Positions 25,867-34,896 are shown, numbered from the stretch's first letter. The stretch is 64,000 nt of DNA from JBMHDW01 sp049889175 (GCA_049889175.1 JBMHDW010000001.1:292903-356902); one strand, 5' to 3'. Notes: a model not told the origin generated them from the letters alone. A program made the numbers and translations.

Positions 25867-26871
25867 ATGAGATTTACATTTAAGCATTTAATGTTTTTAT
25901 TGGCTTTTGGAGCAAATCTATTTGCTTGGGGTCAGCCGGTTTTGGTCTTGTCTTATCATCGCTTTAACGAGCATCAATACCCTGAGAGTAATATCTCAGA
26001 TGAGCTTTTTGAAGCACACATCAAAATGCTTCAAGATCATAACTTTGAGTTTATAAAAGCCTCTGAAATAACTGAATATATTCATAAAGATCTTGATCAC
26101 CCAGTCGTTTCTATTACCATAGATGATGGTTTTAAATCTATGTATGATGTTGCCTGGCCCATCATTCAACGAAACCACATTCCCATTACAGCATTTATTG
26201 TCTCCTCATTTATTGAGGCACGTCAACCTGACTATGTCTCTTGGGATCATTTAAATGAAATGGTTAGTAGCGGTTTGGTTGAAATCGGTGGGCATACATA
26301 TAGTCATCCTAATCTCGCACAACTTAGTCCTGAGAGGATCATGCAGGAACTGATCACTAACCGTCGTGTCTTAAAAGACAAGCTTGGTACTGATATTAAA
26401 GTTTTTGCATTTCCTTATGGAGGCGCATCAAAAGCATTGATGCCTATGTTAAAACAACAAGGGTTTAACATGGCATTTGGTCAACATTCAGGCTTTGTGA
26501 CCACAGAGTCTTACGCTTATTATGTACCAAGATTTCCCATGAATAATGTTTATGGTTCAAATAATCGTTTTAAATCAATATTATCTTATCAACCTCTTGA
26601 GGTTGTCAATGATGCACCCTATGACCCATGGTGGGCTAATACCAAAACCATCGATATTCAATGGAAGGATGCCATTAAAGATCAAGTTACTTGTTATCAA
26701 GCAAATGGCTCTCAACCCCTGATATCGTGGCGTGATGAGTATCAGATGACAATCACACCACTAGACCTGAGCACAGGTTTCAACCGCATCAACTGCACTC
26801 ACCGTGATGATTTAGGTCATTGGCACTGGTATGGAATGCAGTTCTATAAGCCCAAACGGAAAGAAAGTTAA
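25867..26871 (+). CDS. exported polysaccharide deacetylase (NodB domain)
   Basis: 334 residues with a signal peptide (about residues 1-22). The NodB domain is intact: YHRF early, the catalytic/metal Asp pair in SITIDDGF, the metal His pair in GGHTYSHPNL, and FAFPYGG. It probably removes N- or O-acetyl groups from an extracellular or periplasmic glycan. PgaB-type and peptidoglycan deacetylases share this layout. The C-terminal 100 residues are a beta-rich extra domain I do not recognise. Being exported, it is unlikely to be ArnD, which acts on the cytoplasmic side. It is just upstream of the lipid-modification locus but separated by its own promoter-like spacer. Confidence 0.8.
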   Translation: MRFTFKHLMFLLAFGANLFAWGQPVLVLSYHRFNEHQYPESNISDELFEAHIKMLQDHNFEFIKASEITEYIHKDLDHPVVSITIDDGFKSMYDVAWPIIQRNHIPITAFIVSSFIEARQPDYVSWDHLNEMVSSGLVEIGGHTYSHPNLAQLSPERIMQELITNRRVLKDKLGTDIKVFAFPYGGASKALMPMLKQQGFNMAFGQHSGFVTTESYAYYVPRFPMNNVYGSNNRFKSILSYQPLEVVNDAPYDPWWANTKTIDIQWKDAIKDQVTCYQANGSQPLISWRDEYQMTITPLDLSTGFNRINCTHRDDLGHWHWYGMQFYKPKRKES

Positions 26872-26905
26872 ATTAAAGGTGGGTCTTCAGTGGATAACTT
26901 ATCTT

Positions 26906-26934
26906 TTGACATCAAGTCTGGTAAATGATTTACT
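26906..26934 (+). promoter_or_regulatory. possible promoter of the envelope-lipid locus
   Basis: A perfect TTGACA at 26906-26911, a 17-base spacer, and TTTACT (4/6) at 26929-26934. It lies about 43 bases before the GTG start of the first PAP2 gene, in the 105-base gap after the deacetylase. Confidence 0.45.
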
Positions 26935-26976
26935 GAATTTTATTGGTATTTATGAGTAGTTAAAGGAAGATTGTTT

Positions 26977-27642
26977 GTGATAATACGGTGGCCAATGAAT
27001 CGAGCATTATTGGTAATAGGCATTGTAGGACTTTTGTTTTTTAATTTGGTTCCTAATATTGATCTCACTATAGCATCTCTTTTCTGGGGTCCAGGGTGGG
27101 GCGGGCAATCAGGTTGGTATGCATGGGTCCATGATGGTATTTATTGGTTAGCTCCTGCTCTTTTGTTGGTATTAATGATTATGCTGCTAGTCTCTATGTT
27201 TCATCCAATCAAAAACGTACGGTCAAAAGCGATAATATTCTTAATGCTTTGTATTATTTTAGGACCAGGTTTGGTTGTCAATGGTATTTTTAAAGATCAC
27301 TGGGGAAGGCCTAGACCTGAGCAAATGATTCAGTTTAATGGCCAAGAAGATTATGTATATCCTTTTATGATAAGTGACGCATGTCAAAAAGATTGCTCAT
27401 TTGTGTCAGGTCATTCTTCATTTGGCTTTGTATTTTTAGCATTGGCTTATGTTGTTTCTCGTTATCGATATCTTTATGTAGCAAGCGCGTTTTTACTTGG
27501 TTGGCTGGTTGGTTATGTTCGTATGGTACAAGGCGGACATTTTTTTAGTGATGTTTTCTTTGCTTGGTTGATTACTTGGTCTGTAGTTCACTGTACGTAT
27601 GTTATTATGGCTAAATTAGGAAATGATGTTGCCAAAGAGTAG
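26977..27642 (+). CDS. PAP2-family lipid phosphatase (LpxE/LpxF-like)
   Basis: 221 residues, five or six membrane segments. The three-part phosphatase signature is complete: K-x6-RP in KDHWGRPRP, SGH in CSFVSGHSS, and R-x5-H-x3-D in VRMVQGGHFFSD. The family removes phosphates from lipid A or undecaprenyl/phosphatidyl substrates on the periplasmic face. The GTG at 26977 was chosen over TTG 26971 because AAGGAAG is well spaced, and because MIIRWP then aligns with MIIFSP of its paralogue at 30279. About half its residues match that paralogue. Together with the sugar transferases nearby, lipid A is the likely substrate. Confidence 0.8.
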   Translation: MIIRWPMNRALLVIGIVGLLFFNLVPNIDLTIASLFWGPGWGGQSGWYAWVHDGIYWLAPALLLVLMIMLLVSMFHPIKNVRSKAIIFLMLCIILGPGLVVNGIFKDHWGRPRPEQMIQFNGQEDYVYPFMISDACQKDCSFVSGHSSFGFVFLALAYVVSRYRYLYVASAFLLGWLVGYVRMVQGGHFFSDVFFAWLITWSVVHCTYVIMAKLGNDVAKE

Positions 27643-27758
27643 TTTTTTGGTTTTCGAAATATTTGTGCCAAAAAATAATATTTTCCCAAATCATTAATAT
27701 CTCCTAGAGACTACGAGCTGAATAGTGTATTTTAGATATGGTTTAAGCATGGAAGAAT

Positions 27759-28826
27759 ATGAAGTTGCTAATTACAGGGGCCGCTGGCTTTATCGGCCAT
27801 AGTTTGATTAAGAAGTGTGTTAAGCATGGTCATGAAGTATTAGGTATTGATAATATTAATGATTATTATGACGTTCGTTTAAAGCACGCTCGTTTGTTGG
27901 ATCAGGGTTTTAATAATATAGAAGATAGAAAGATTCATGAAAGCGATATACACCACAATTTATCATTTCTTAAAATGGATTTAAATAATCGTGATCAGTG
28001 TTGCCAACTATTTAAAAACCATACTTTTGATGTGATTATTCATTTAGCAGCTCAAGCAGGTGTGCGCTACTCATTAAGTCACCCTCATGCTTATATAGAT
28101 TCTAACATCGGTGGTTTTATTAATATTCTGGAAGGAGCCAGACAGCTTCACGTGAAACATTTGGTTTTTGCATCAAGCTCTTCAGTTTATGGGTTGAATC
28201 AGGCTCAGCCATTTCAAACAAGTCACCATACAGACCATCCTGTTTCACTTTATGCAGCCACCAAAAAATCAAATGAAATGATGGCACATGCTTATAGCCA
28301 CCTTTACGGTATTCCAATAACAGGCCTAAGATTTTTTACCGTGTATGGGCCTTGGGGTAGGCCTGATATGGCACCTATGCTTTTCATGGATGCTATGCTT
28401 AAGCAAAAGCCGATAAAAATTTTCAATCAGGGACAAATGTATAGGGACTTTACTTATATTGATAGCATAATAGAGGGTTGTTACAAAGTTGTGAATAATG
28501 CGCCAACCCAATCAACAACTTGGTTACCTCTAGATCCAAAACCAAACCACTCCTCCGCACCATATCGTATTTTTAATATTGGAGGTCAGAGCAAGGTTAA
28601 ATTAATGACATTTATTGAGAAACTTGAGGAAGTAGTTGGGCGATCTGCAATTAAGCATTATCATGAAATGCAACAAGGTGACGTGGTTTCAACAGAGGCT
28701 GATATGACGGACTTTAATGATACTTTTGGTCCACTATCTCGTGTTGATCTATCTAATGGTATACGGTCTTTGTTTGATTGGTATCAATCCTATCTTAAAC
28801 AAGAAAATCAAATCTATGCTTGCTAA
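27759..28826 (+). CDS. UDP-glucuronate 4-epimerase (NAD-dependent SDR)
   Basis: 355 residues, extended SDR fold. The NAD site is LLITGAAGFIGHSL. It is followed by GIDNINDYYDVRLKHARL, a stretch typical of UDP-glucuronate 4-epimerases (LpsL/CapI/WbpP group). HLAAQAGVRYSL, the SSSSVYG strand, and the catalytic Tyr/Lys in YAATKKSNE are all present, as is RFFTVYGPWGRPDMA. The reaction expected is UDP-GlcA to UDP-GalA, giving the donor for galacturonic acid on lipids or polysaccharide. It overlaps the following transferase by 11 bases. A parS-like sequence lies inside the gene (28144-28159). Confidence 0.85.
   Translation: MKLLITGAAGFIGHSLIKKCVKHGHEVLGIDNINDYYDVRLKHARLLDQGFNNIEDRKIHESDIHHNLSFLKMDLNNRDQCCQLFKNHTFDVIIHLAAQAGVRYSLSHPHAYIDSNIGGFINILEGARQLHVKHLVFASSSSVYGLNQAQPFQTSHHTDHPVSLYAATKKSNEMMAHAYSHLYGIPITGLRFFTVYGPWGRPDMAPMLFMDAMLKQKPIKIFNQGQMYRDFTYIDSIIEGCYKVVNNAPTQSTTWLPLDPKPNHSSAPYRIFNIGGQSKVKLMTFIEKLEEVVGRSAIKHYHEMQQGDVVSTEADMTDFNDTFGPLSRVDLSNGIRSLFDWYQSYLKQENQIYAC
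28144..28159. other. parS-like site (14/16) inside epimerase gene
   Basis: AGCTTCACGTGAAACA matches the conserved ParB-binding consensus TGTTTCACGTGAAACA at 14 of 16 positions, with the central TTCACGTGAAACA intact. parS sites commonly lie inside genes near the origin. About 20 kb separates it from the candidate oriC. Confidence 0.5.
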
Positions 28827-30282
28827 AATATACAAAATTAAAAGGATAATAAGTGATCAATGGTATTGGCTGGCTTTTATTCTACTGCTGGTTTATCGGT
28901 TTGCTGTTCTAAGTTTCAATGGTTGGGGCTTCCATTATGATGAAGCTCAGTATTGGGTATGGTCTAAAAACTTAGATTGGGGTTATTACTCTAAACCACC
29001 TATGATTGCATGGATGATAGCTTTTCAATCATATTTTTGGGGAAATAGTGTTTTTGCTATTAAATCAATGAGTGTTGTTGTACATGGATTAACAACTTTG
29101 GTGATTTATCAGTTGAGTAATAATTTGTTTAATCGTAATGTGGCTTGGTATAGTGCAGCACTTTTTTTGACTTCGCCCGGGATCTCCTTCTCATCTCAAG
29201 CGATTACAACAGACGTTTTTTTATTGTTATTTTGGGCTCTTGCATTATGGATGTTTGTTTTAGCTATTCAGAAAAATAAGCTACAATATTGGTGTTTATC
29301 AGGTGTTTTTTCCGGAGCTGGGCTTTTGACAAAATATACCATGATATTATTTTTTCCCAGCGTTATTTTTTTTCTCATATTAAGCCGGCATTATAGATAT
29401 CTTTTGTTTAAGCCGGGTATATGGCTAGCTTCACTTCTTGCGTTGATTATTTGGTTACCTAATCTATTGTGGGTATATCAACACTCAGGAATAACATTTC
29501 AACATGTTTATGAGATTTCAAAGCTTGATAAATCTTATATTAATATTATAAGTTTATTATCTTTTTTAGTGGCTCAGTTTGCTGTTTTTGGCCCTGTAAG
29601 TTTTATATTATTAATATTATCATTAATAAAATTAAATGATAAAAATACAATGATGCCATGGCTGGGTTTATGTGTATCATTTACCCTTGTCTTTCTTGTG
29701 ACAATATCAGCCCAGGCCTTGTTTTCTAGAGCATATGCGAATTGGGCAGCTCCTTCTTACATTATGGCATCAATATGGGTTGCTTTAACTATGTTTAACT
29801 TGAGACAAATAAAGTGGCTAAAAAGAGCCATTATTGTAAATATTATCCTTATGGTATTAGTGTATCATGCCTCTGTACTCATTTCTTCTCGATTTGCGAA
29901 AGACCCATTTCGCCATGTATTAGGATGGGAGACACTGGGAAATCAATTATCAATACTGCATAAAAAGTACCCTAACTATGGCTTTATAGTTGATAACCGG
30001 GAAACTATAAGCAATTTATCTTATTACATAAACCCTCATCCAGTAGATATTCACCTATTCAACCCAGATCATAAAATAAAAAATTATTTTCACCAGGTTA
30101 ATACCTTGGGTGGAAGGGTTCATGATCACTTTATCTACGTAACAGAGAACCCCAAGAAGGTTGAAGAAATTGCTTCTTATTTTGCCGAATGCCAGTATTT
30201 AAAGACTATTGAAAACAAACGTAGTAATACTTTTTATCATTATTACATTTATCAGTTGATGGATTTTAGAGGTTATTTATGA
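28816..30282 (+). CDS. ArnT/Rgt-type membrane glycosyltransferase (GT39/GT83 fold)
   Basis: 488 residues from the ATG at 28816; an earlier start would lie well inside the epimerase. About ten or eleven membrane segments. The first periplasmic loop has the family signature FHYDEAQYWVWSKNLDWGYYSKPP, with the catalytic Asp-Glu. These enzymes move a sugar from a polyprenyl-phosphate carrier to a lipid or protein in the periplasm. In Rhizobium, RgtA-D of this kind add galacturonic acid to lipid A or core; ArnT adds aminoarabinose. Context favours lipid A/core. Its stop overlaps the next ATG (ATGA). Confidence 0.8.
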   Translation: MLAKIYKIKRIISDQWYWLAFILLLVYRFAVLSFNGWGFHYDEAQYWVWSKNLDWGYYSKPPMIAWMIAFQSYFWGNSVFAIKSMSVVVHGLTTLVIYQLSNNLFNRNVAWYSAALFLTSPGISFSSQAITTDVFLLLFWALALWMFVLAIQKNKLQYWCLSGVFSGAGLLTKYTMILFFPSVIFFLILSRHYRYLLFKPGIWLASLLALIIWLPNLLWVYQHSGITFQHVYEISKLDKSYINIISLLSFLVAQFAVFGPVSFILLILSLIKLNDKNTMMPWLGLCVSFTLVFLVTISAQALFSRAYANWAAPSYIMASIWVALTMFNLRQIKWLKRAIIVNIILMVLVYHASVLISSRFAKDPFRHVLGWETLGNQLSILHKKYPNYGFIVDNRETISNLSYYINPHPVDIHLFNPDHKIKNYFHQVNTLGGRVHDHFIYVTENPKKVEEIASYFAECQYLKTIENKRSNTFYHYYIYQLMDFRGYL

Positions 30283-30953
30283 TTATTTTCTCACCATTAC
30301 TAGTAATGCTTTTTTTGATAGGTATTATTGGTTTATCTTTTTTTTTCATATTTCCTCAAATAGACATAGAACTATCTTCTTACTTTTGGATGCCTGGATG
30401 GTACCCTAAGATTGGATGGCCTGGATTGATCTATAACGCAGTAAATTGGTTAGTACCACTTATTCTTTTCGTACTACTAGCATTATGGTTTTATACAGTA
30501 TGGTCTCCTAAAAAAACGATTAAGCAAGTTAGTGTTATTTTTTTATTAGTATGTTTAATTATTGGCCCTGGTTTTTTTGTAAATGCTGTATTTAAAGACC
30601 ATTGGGGTAGACCGAGACCGTCAGAAATAACCCATTTTCAAGGTAATGAATCATTTGTTTTACCATTTGTGATAAGTCAAGGGTGCCAAAAAAATTGTTC
30701 GTTTGTATGCGGGCATGCCTCAGTGGGTTTTGTATTATTAGCCTTGGCATACGTTTACCCTAGAAGACGTTATTTAATAGCTATAAGTTCTTTTTCATTA
30801 GGCTGGATGATAGGATATGTTCGAATGATGCAAGGAGGACATTTTTTCAGTGATGTATTCTTCTCATGGTTGGTCACTTGGTTTGTGATTCACTCGATTT
30901 ATCTCATATTTAGGAGGTTTGGCTATGATATTGAGCAATACCAAAGATCATAG
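30279..30953 (+). CDS. PAP2-family lipid phosphatase with SGH to CGH change
   Basis: 224 residues, a close paralogue of the protein at 26977 (same start MIIxxP, same KDHWGRPRP and VRMMQGGHFFSD motifs). The central SGH motif reads CSFVCGHAS, with Cys replacing the conserved Ser. The catalytic His of that motif is kept, so activity may be retained or altered. The ATG overlaps the upstream stop and AGAGG precedes it. Probably acts on a lipid A phosphate or a lipid-carrier phosphate. Confidence 0.8.
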   Translation: MIIFSPLLVMLFLIGIIGLSFFFIFPQIDIELSSYFWMPGWYPKIGWPGLIYNAVNWLVPLILFVLLALWFYTVWSPKKTIKQVSVIFLLVCLIIGPGFFVNAVFKDHWGRPRPSEITHFQGNESFVLPFVISQGCQKNCSFVCGHASVGFVLLALAYVYPRRRYLIAISSFSLGWMIGYVRMMQGGHFFSDVFFSWLVTWFVIHSIYLIFRRFGYDIEQYQRS

Positions 30954-31545
30954 GTTTATATTTATTTTATTAAGTATTACCGCAATATTATCATTTTTTT
31001 ATGTTGATAAAATATTAGCATGGTATTTTCACTCAATAGAAAGAGATAATATTGTCATATTGATTATGAGCGAAATTACTGAGTTTGGTAAGGGTATTTA
31101 CGGTGCTGGCGCTACAATCATCTTGTGGCTTTATGCATATATTTACAATGACAAAAAAAGGCTTTTAGAGTCACAATATCTGGCATATGTACTTGTAACA
31201 GGTGGTATTATAGTTGCGTTTATAAAGGTATTATTTGGTCGTGCAAGGCCTGAGTTATTATTTAGTCGTAGTGAGTTTGGCATCTACTTTTTAAAGACAA
31301 AATCTGCCTATTGGTCATTTCCGTCTGGACATACATTGACCAGTATATCTTTAATGCTTTCGTTAAGTATGCTTTATCCAAGGTATCGTTATATATTTAT
31401 TTCCTGTTTTGGTCTCATATCTTTAAGTCGTATTGTTCTTTGTAAACATTATTTGAGTGATGTTATCATTGGAGGGGTATTGGGAGCCTTTATTTCTTTA
31501 ATTCTTTTTCAATCTTGGTACCTTAAGAGAAAGAGTTATGACTAA
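30925..31545 (+). CDS. PAP2-family phosphatase, third divergent member
   Basis: 206 residues from the ATG at 30925, 7 bases after a perfect AGGAGG; the frame is open slightly further back to a TTG. All motifs are consensus: K-x6-RP in KVLFGRARP, FPSGHT, and SR-x5-H-x3-D in SRIVLCKHYLSD. Six membrane segments. It is not closely related to the other two copies, so it probably has another substrate, such as the second lipid A phosphate, phosphatidylglycerol phosphate or undecaprenyl diphosphate. It starts inside the end of the upstream gene and overlaps the next gene by 8 bases. Confidence 0.8.
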   Translation: MILSNTKDHRFIFILLSITAILSFFYVDKILAWYFHSIERDNIVILIMSEITEFGKGIYGAGATIILWLYAYIYNDKKRLLESQYLAYVLVTGGIIVAFIKVLFGRARPELLFSRSEFGIYFLKTKSAYWSFPSGHTLTSISLMLSLSMLYPRYRYIFISCFGLISLSRIVLCKHYLSDVIIGGVLGAFISLILFQSWYLKRKSYD

Positions 31546-33040
31546 AATATCAAAAAAATATTTTTGGCTACTAATAATAAGTTTATTTTTTATTCCAATA
31601 GGGTTATTTCCCTTGTTTGATTTGGATGAAGGTGCTTTTGCTGAGGCAACTAGAGAAATGTTATCAAGTGGTGATTGGCTGACCCCGTATCTACATGGTA
31701 CGTTAAGGTCAGATAAACCTATTCTTATCTATTGGTTACAAATATTATCTACTAAAATTTTTGGATTTAATGAATTTGGGCTTCGTTTCCCTTCAGCATG
31801 TTTAGGTTTAGTATGGCTATATACTATTTATTCATTTGTTAATTATAGGTTTAATAAAAAAATTGCTATGAACTCAGTTATGTTTTCACTGAGTTCACTA
31901 TTGTTTATGATTATTACTAAAGCTGCAACAGCAGATGCTACATTTAATATGTTTTTATGTCTCAGTTTATTGAGTATGTGGCATCACTTTGAAACAAGAG
32001 ATCAGGCATCTTTATTACTGTGTTATGGATCTTTGGGTTTGGGCATTCTAACTAAAGGTCCTGTTGCTGTTCTCATTCCATTATTGGTGAGTTTTATATA
32101 TTTTATATACCATAGACACTACCTTTTTTGGTTAAAATCAATTACCTCTATTAAAGGCTGGCTTGTGATGCTGGTAATTGCGTTACCTTGGTATATCTAT
32201 CAATATATATCACATGGCTGGGCGTTTCTTAATGGTTTTATAATGCATCATAATATAGATAGATTTAATCAATCATTTGAGGGTCATTCGGGTGGAGTTG
32301 GTTATTACATCGTTGTTTTAATTTTATGTAGTATTCCATTAACTCGTTTAGTTTTGTTACCATTTCAAGTTTCAAAAATAAGATCCAGTAAACCATTGGA
32401 ACATTATTTATGGACTTGGTTCATGGTTGTATTGATTTTGTTTACTTTTGCACAGACGAAGTTACCTCATTACCTACTTTATGGATTAACACCTATTTTT
32501 ATACTTTCAGCTATTCATTTAAAATCAGTTAACCGTTGGTGGATTACAGCGCCTTTATTATTCATACTTCTTTTATTTTTGATTATATTATTGCCTGGTA
32601 ACCTATTTCATATTCAAGATATAGATATTTTAATTAAAAATATTACAATATGGCATGTTTTAATTTTACTTTGTTTAATTGCAAGTTCGTTATTGAGTTT
32701 ATTTTATATTGAGAGAATGAGCTATTTTCTCTGGTCTCAAGTGGTTACCATGATGGGTTTTATCTATTTGTTAGTGATTCCTATTTTTTCAACTTTTGAA
32801 CAATTGCCTATCAAGCATGCAGCTCATTTTGCAAAAGACAATGACTTAAATGTATTTGGTTATCGTATGACTGGTCACCCATCATTTTCAGTCTATCGAG
32901 AATTACCACTGAAACAAGCTACAATAATTCCAGGTCAAATTATACTTACTAAAGACAAAAATTTGGCTGATTTTAACATTTACAATGTACTTTTTAGAGA
33001 AAATCATATAGTCTTGATTCAACTTGGAGAGGTAAAGTGA
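31538..33040 (+). CDS. ArnT-like lipid-linked sugar transferase
   Basis: 500 residues, about twelve membrane segments. The first loop has the ArnT-type signature FDLDEGAFAEATREML..GDWLTPYLHG, followed by SDKPILIYWLQ and LTKGPVAVLIP, all typical of ArnT and its relatives. It should transfer a sugar from a polyprenyl-phosphate donor to lipid A or another acceptor in the periplasm. A complete aminoarabinose pathway (arnA, arnB, arnD) is not visible here, so the sugar may differ. It is directly followed by the matching donor-forming transferase (stop and start share one base). Confidence 0.8.
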   Translation: MTKISKKYFWLLIISLFFIPIGLFPLFDLDEGAFAEATREMLSSGDWLTPYLHGTLRSDKPILIYWLQILSTKIFGFNEFGLRFPSACLGLVWLYTIYSFVNYRFNKKIAMNSVMFSLSSLLFMIITKAATADATFNMFLCLSLLSMWHHFETRDQASLLLCYGSLGLGILTKGPVAVLIPLLVSFIYFIYHRHYLFWLKSITSIKGWLVMLVIALPWYIYQYISHGWAFLNGFIMHHNIDRFNQSFEGHSGGVGYYIVVLILCSIPLTRLVLLPFQVSKIRSSKPLEHYLWTWFMVVLILFTFAQTKLPHYLLYGLTPIFILSAIHLKSVNRWWITAPLLFILLLFLIILLPGNLFHIQDIDILIKNITIWHVLILLCLIASSLLSLFYIERMSYFLWSQVVTMMGFIYLLVIPIFSTFEQLPIKHAAHFAKDNDLNVFGYRMTGHPSFSVYRELPLKQATIIPGQIILTKDKNLADFNIYNVLFRENHIVLIQLGEVK

Positions 33041-34008
33041 TGAAGTTGTCAGTTGTAATACCATTGTATCAAGAGGAAGATAATGTACTCAAGTTAATTG
33101 ATCAAGTTCGTGAGGCATTAACTCATCAAATAGATTATGAATTAATTTTAGTAGATGATGGGTCTACTGATGCAACAGTACCTCGAGCTAAATCTGTTCT
33201 TAAAGATCATGAAAAAATCATTGAGCTTAGTCGGAACTATGGTCAGTCAGCAGCAATGAGCGCGGGTATTGAGCACGCAGCGGGTGATTTTATTGTCACC
33301 TTAGATGGTGACCTTCAAAATGACCCTAATGATATTATGATGATGTTATCGATCATGAAAGAGCGGAATTGTGATGTTGTTGCAGGTTGGCGAAAAAATC
33401 GAAAAGATGGTGTATTTTTAAGGAAGATACCGAGTAAAATAGCTAATTATTTAATTAGAAGAATGACAGGTGTTTATCTGAATGATTATGGATGTACGTT
33501 AAAAGTATTTAAGAGTAGTGTGGCTAAAAGTTTACAATTATATGGTGAGCTACATCGGTTTATTCCTGTTTTAGCACATTTTAATGGTGCTAAAATTGAA
33601 GAAGTTGTTGTCAACCATCGTGAGCGCATTCATGGGTTATCAAAGTACGGAATTGGTAGAACGTTTAAAGTTATTAGTGATTTAATGTTAATGCTATTTT
33701 TAAAACGCTATGCCAATCAACCAATGCATTTATTTGGGACATTAGGTGTTTTTCTATTCTTAATTGGTGGTGGTATTGAAACCTATTTGCTAGCCTTAAA
33801 ATGTTTTGGTTATTCAATTGGTGCAAGACCATTATTTTCAGCTGGTATATTGTGTATTATTGCTGGTATTCAGTTTGTGTCTATGGGGTTTGTTTCAGAG
33901 TTGGTTATGAGAACATATTATGAATCTCAAAACAAAAAAACGTATCGTATTAAACATGAATCTGAAAGCAGAGCAGCCTCAGAAGAACATGAAAAAACAG
34001 TTGCTTAA
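33040..34008 (+). CDS. polyprenyl-phosphate glycosyltransferase (ArnC/GtrB/RgtE-like)
   Basis: 322 residues. The N-terminal GT2 domain has VVIPLYQEEDN, LVDDGSTD, the DxD in TLDGDLQNDP, and LHRFIPVLA, the pattern of dolichol-phosphate-mannose-synthase-like enzymes. Two C-terminal membrane segments (about residues 230-300) anchor it. It links a sugar from a nucleotide donor to undecaprenyl phosphate, making the substrate for the ArnT/Rgt-type transferases beside it. The ATG at 33040 overlaps the previous stop (TGATG), with GGAGAGG upstream. Rhizobium RgtE and E. coli ArnC/GtrB are the named relatives; the sugar cannot be read from sequence. Confidence 0.85.
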   Translation: MKLSVVIPLYQEEDNVLKLIDQVREALTHQIDYELILVDDGSTDATVPRAKSVLKDHEKIIELSRNYGQSAAMSAGIEHAAGDFIVTLDGDLQNDPNDIMMMLSIMKERNCDVVAGWRKNRKDGVFLRKIPSKIANYLIRRMTGVYLNDYGCTLKVFKSSVAKSLQLYGELHRFIPVLAHFNGAKIEEVVVNHRERIHGLSKYGIGRTFKVISDLMLMLFLKRYANQPMHLFGTLGVFLFLIGGGIETYLLALKCFGYSIGARPLFSAGILCIIAGIQFVSMGFVSELVMRTYYESQNKKTYRIKHESESRAASEEHEKTVA

Positions 34009-34891
34009 ATATTTAAAACTAGTAATAACATGTTTGGCTATTGTTATCATTATTTATAATGTTGATTGGCATTCTTTTTTAAGAATTTCTCAGCAAATGG
34101 AAGGTGTATATCTTCTAGTTGCTTGGGTTCTTTACCATTTATCACGATGTTTTGCCGCATTTAGGTTTGGTATTTATGCTGCAGAGAAAGGTTATTCACT
34201 CAAGTTTTTCGAGAACTTAAAGATAAATTATATAGGCATGTTCTATAATATTTTTCTTCCAGGCGGTGTTGGTGGTGATGGCTATAAAATGCTGATTTTA
34301 AAAAAACGTTTTAATGCACCAATAAAAACTTTTTTGTCGATTATTTTAATGGATCGACTTAATGGTTTGTATGCAGCTTTATGCCTTTGTTTAGTCTTTT
34401 TACATCTTTCAATGTTTGTTGATTTCATACCGCTTTGGCTTCAATCTTGGTGGATTGACCTAGTGCTGATTAGTATTAGTATGATTGTATTTAAATATTT
34501 ACATCATTGGCTATTACCAGTCCATCTTCAATCATTAGTTCAATTGTTATTCTGCTCTTTACTGGCACAATTAATCCAGGTTGCTGCTGTTTGGGTATTA
34601 TTGTCAGGATTGGGCCATTATGAAGGTTGGTACACTTATAGCTTTGTTTTTCTTCTATCTTCAATGGTAAGTTTGCTGCCTATAAGCATTGGCGGGTTTG
34701 GGACACGAGAGGTTACTTTTTTAACGCTAATGCCACTAATTGGTGAGTCAGTAACGCATGGTGTTATCATCGCGATGATGTTTTATTGGATTCAAGTTTC
34801 GGCAAATCTTGTGGGTGGAATATTTAAACAATCTTTGAGTTCTGAAGAGTCATCTGTCAACGATCTAGAGGCTTTAAAGCACAAAGCATAA
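33989..34891 (+). CDS. flippase-like UPF0104 membrane protein
   Basis: 300 residues with about seven membrane segments. It shows family hallmarks LPGGVGGDGYKM and PISIGGFGTREVTF of the UPF0104 / lysylphosphatidylglycerol-synthase transmembrane family. Members are thought to move or modify lipid-linked groups, and many sit beside lipid-linked sugar pathways. The start at 33989 was chosen as the likeliest of several Met codons; earlier ones lie deeper in the transferase gene. Last gene of the locus. It ends five bases from glmU, tail-to-tail. Confidence 0.7.
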   Translation: MKKQLLKYLKLVITCLAIVIIIYNVDWHSFLRISQQMEGVYLLVAWVLYHLSRCFAAFRFGIYAAEKGYSLKFFENLKINYIGMFYNIFLPGGVGGDGYKMLILKKRFNAPIKTFLSIILMDRLNGLYAALCLCLVFLHLSMFVDFIPLWLQSWWIDLVLISISMIVFKYLHHWLLPVHLQSLVQLLFCSLLAQLIQVAAVWVLLSGLGHYEGWYTYSFVFLLSSMVSLLPISIGGFGTREVTFLTLMPLIGESVTHGVIIAMMFYWIQVSANLVGGIFKQSLSSEESSVNDLEALKHKA

Positions 34892-34896
34892 TATGA

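Noticed and set aside
25867..26871. NodB protein as ArnD, completing an aminoarabinose pathway
   Set aside because: It has a signal peptide and so acts outside the cytoplasm, and arnA and arnB are not seen.
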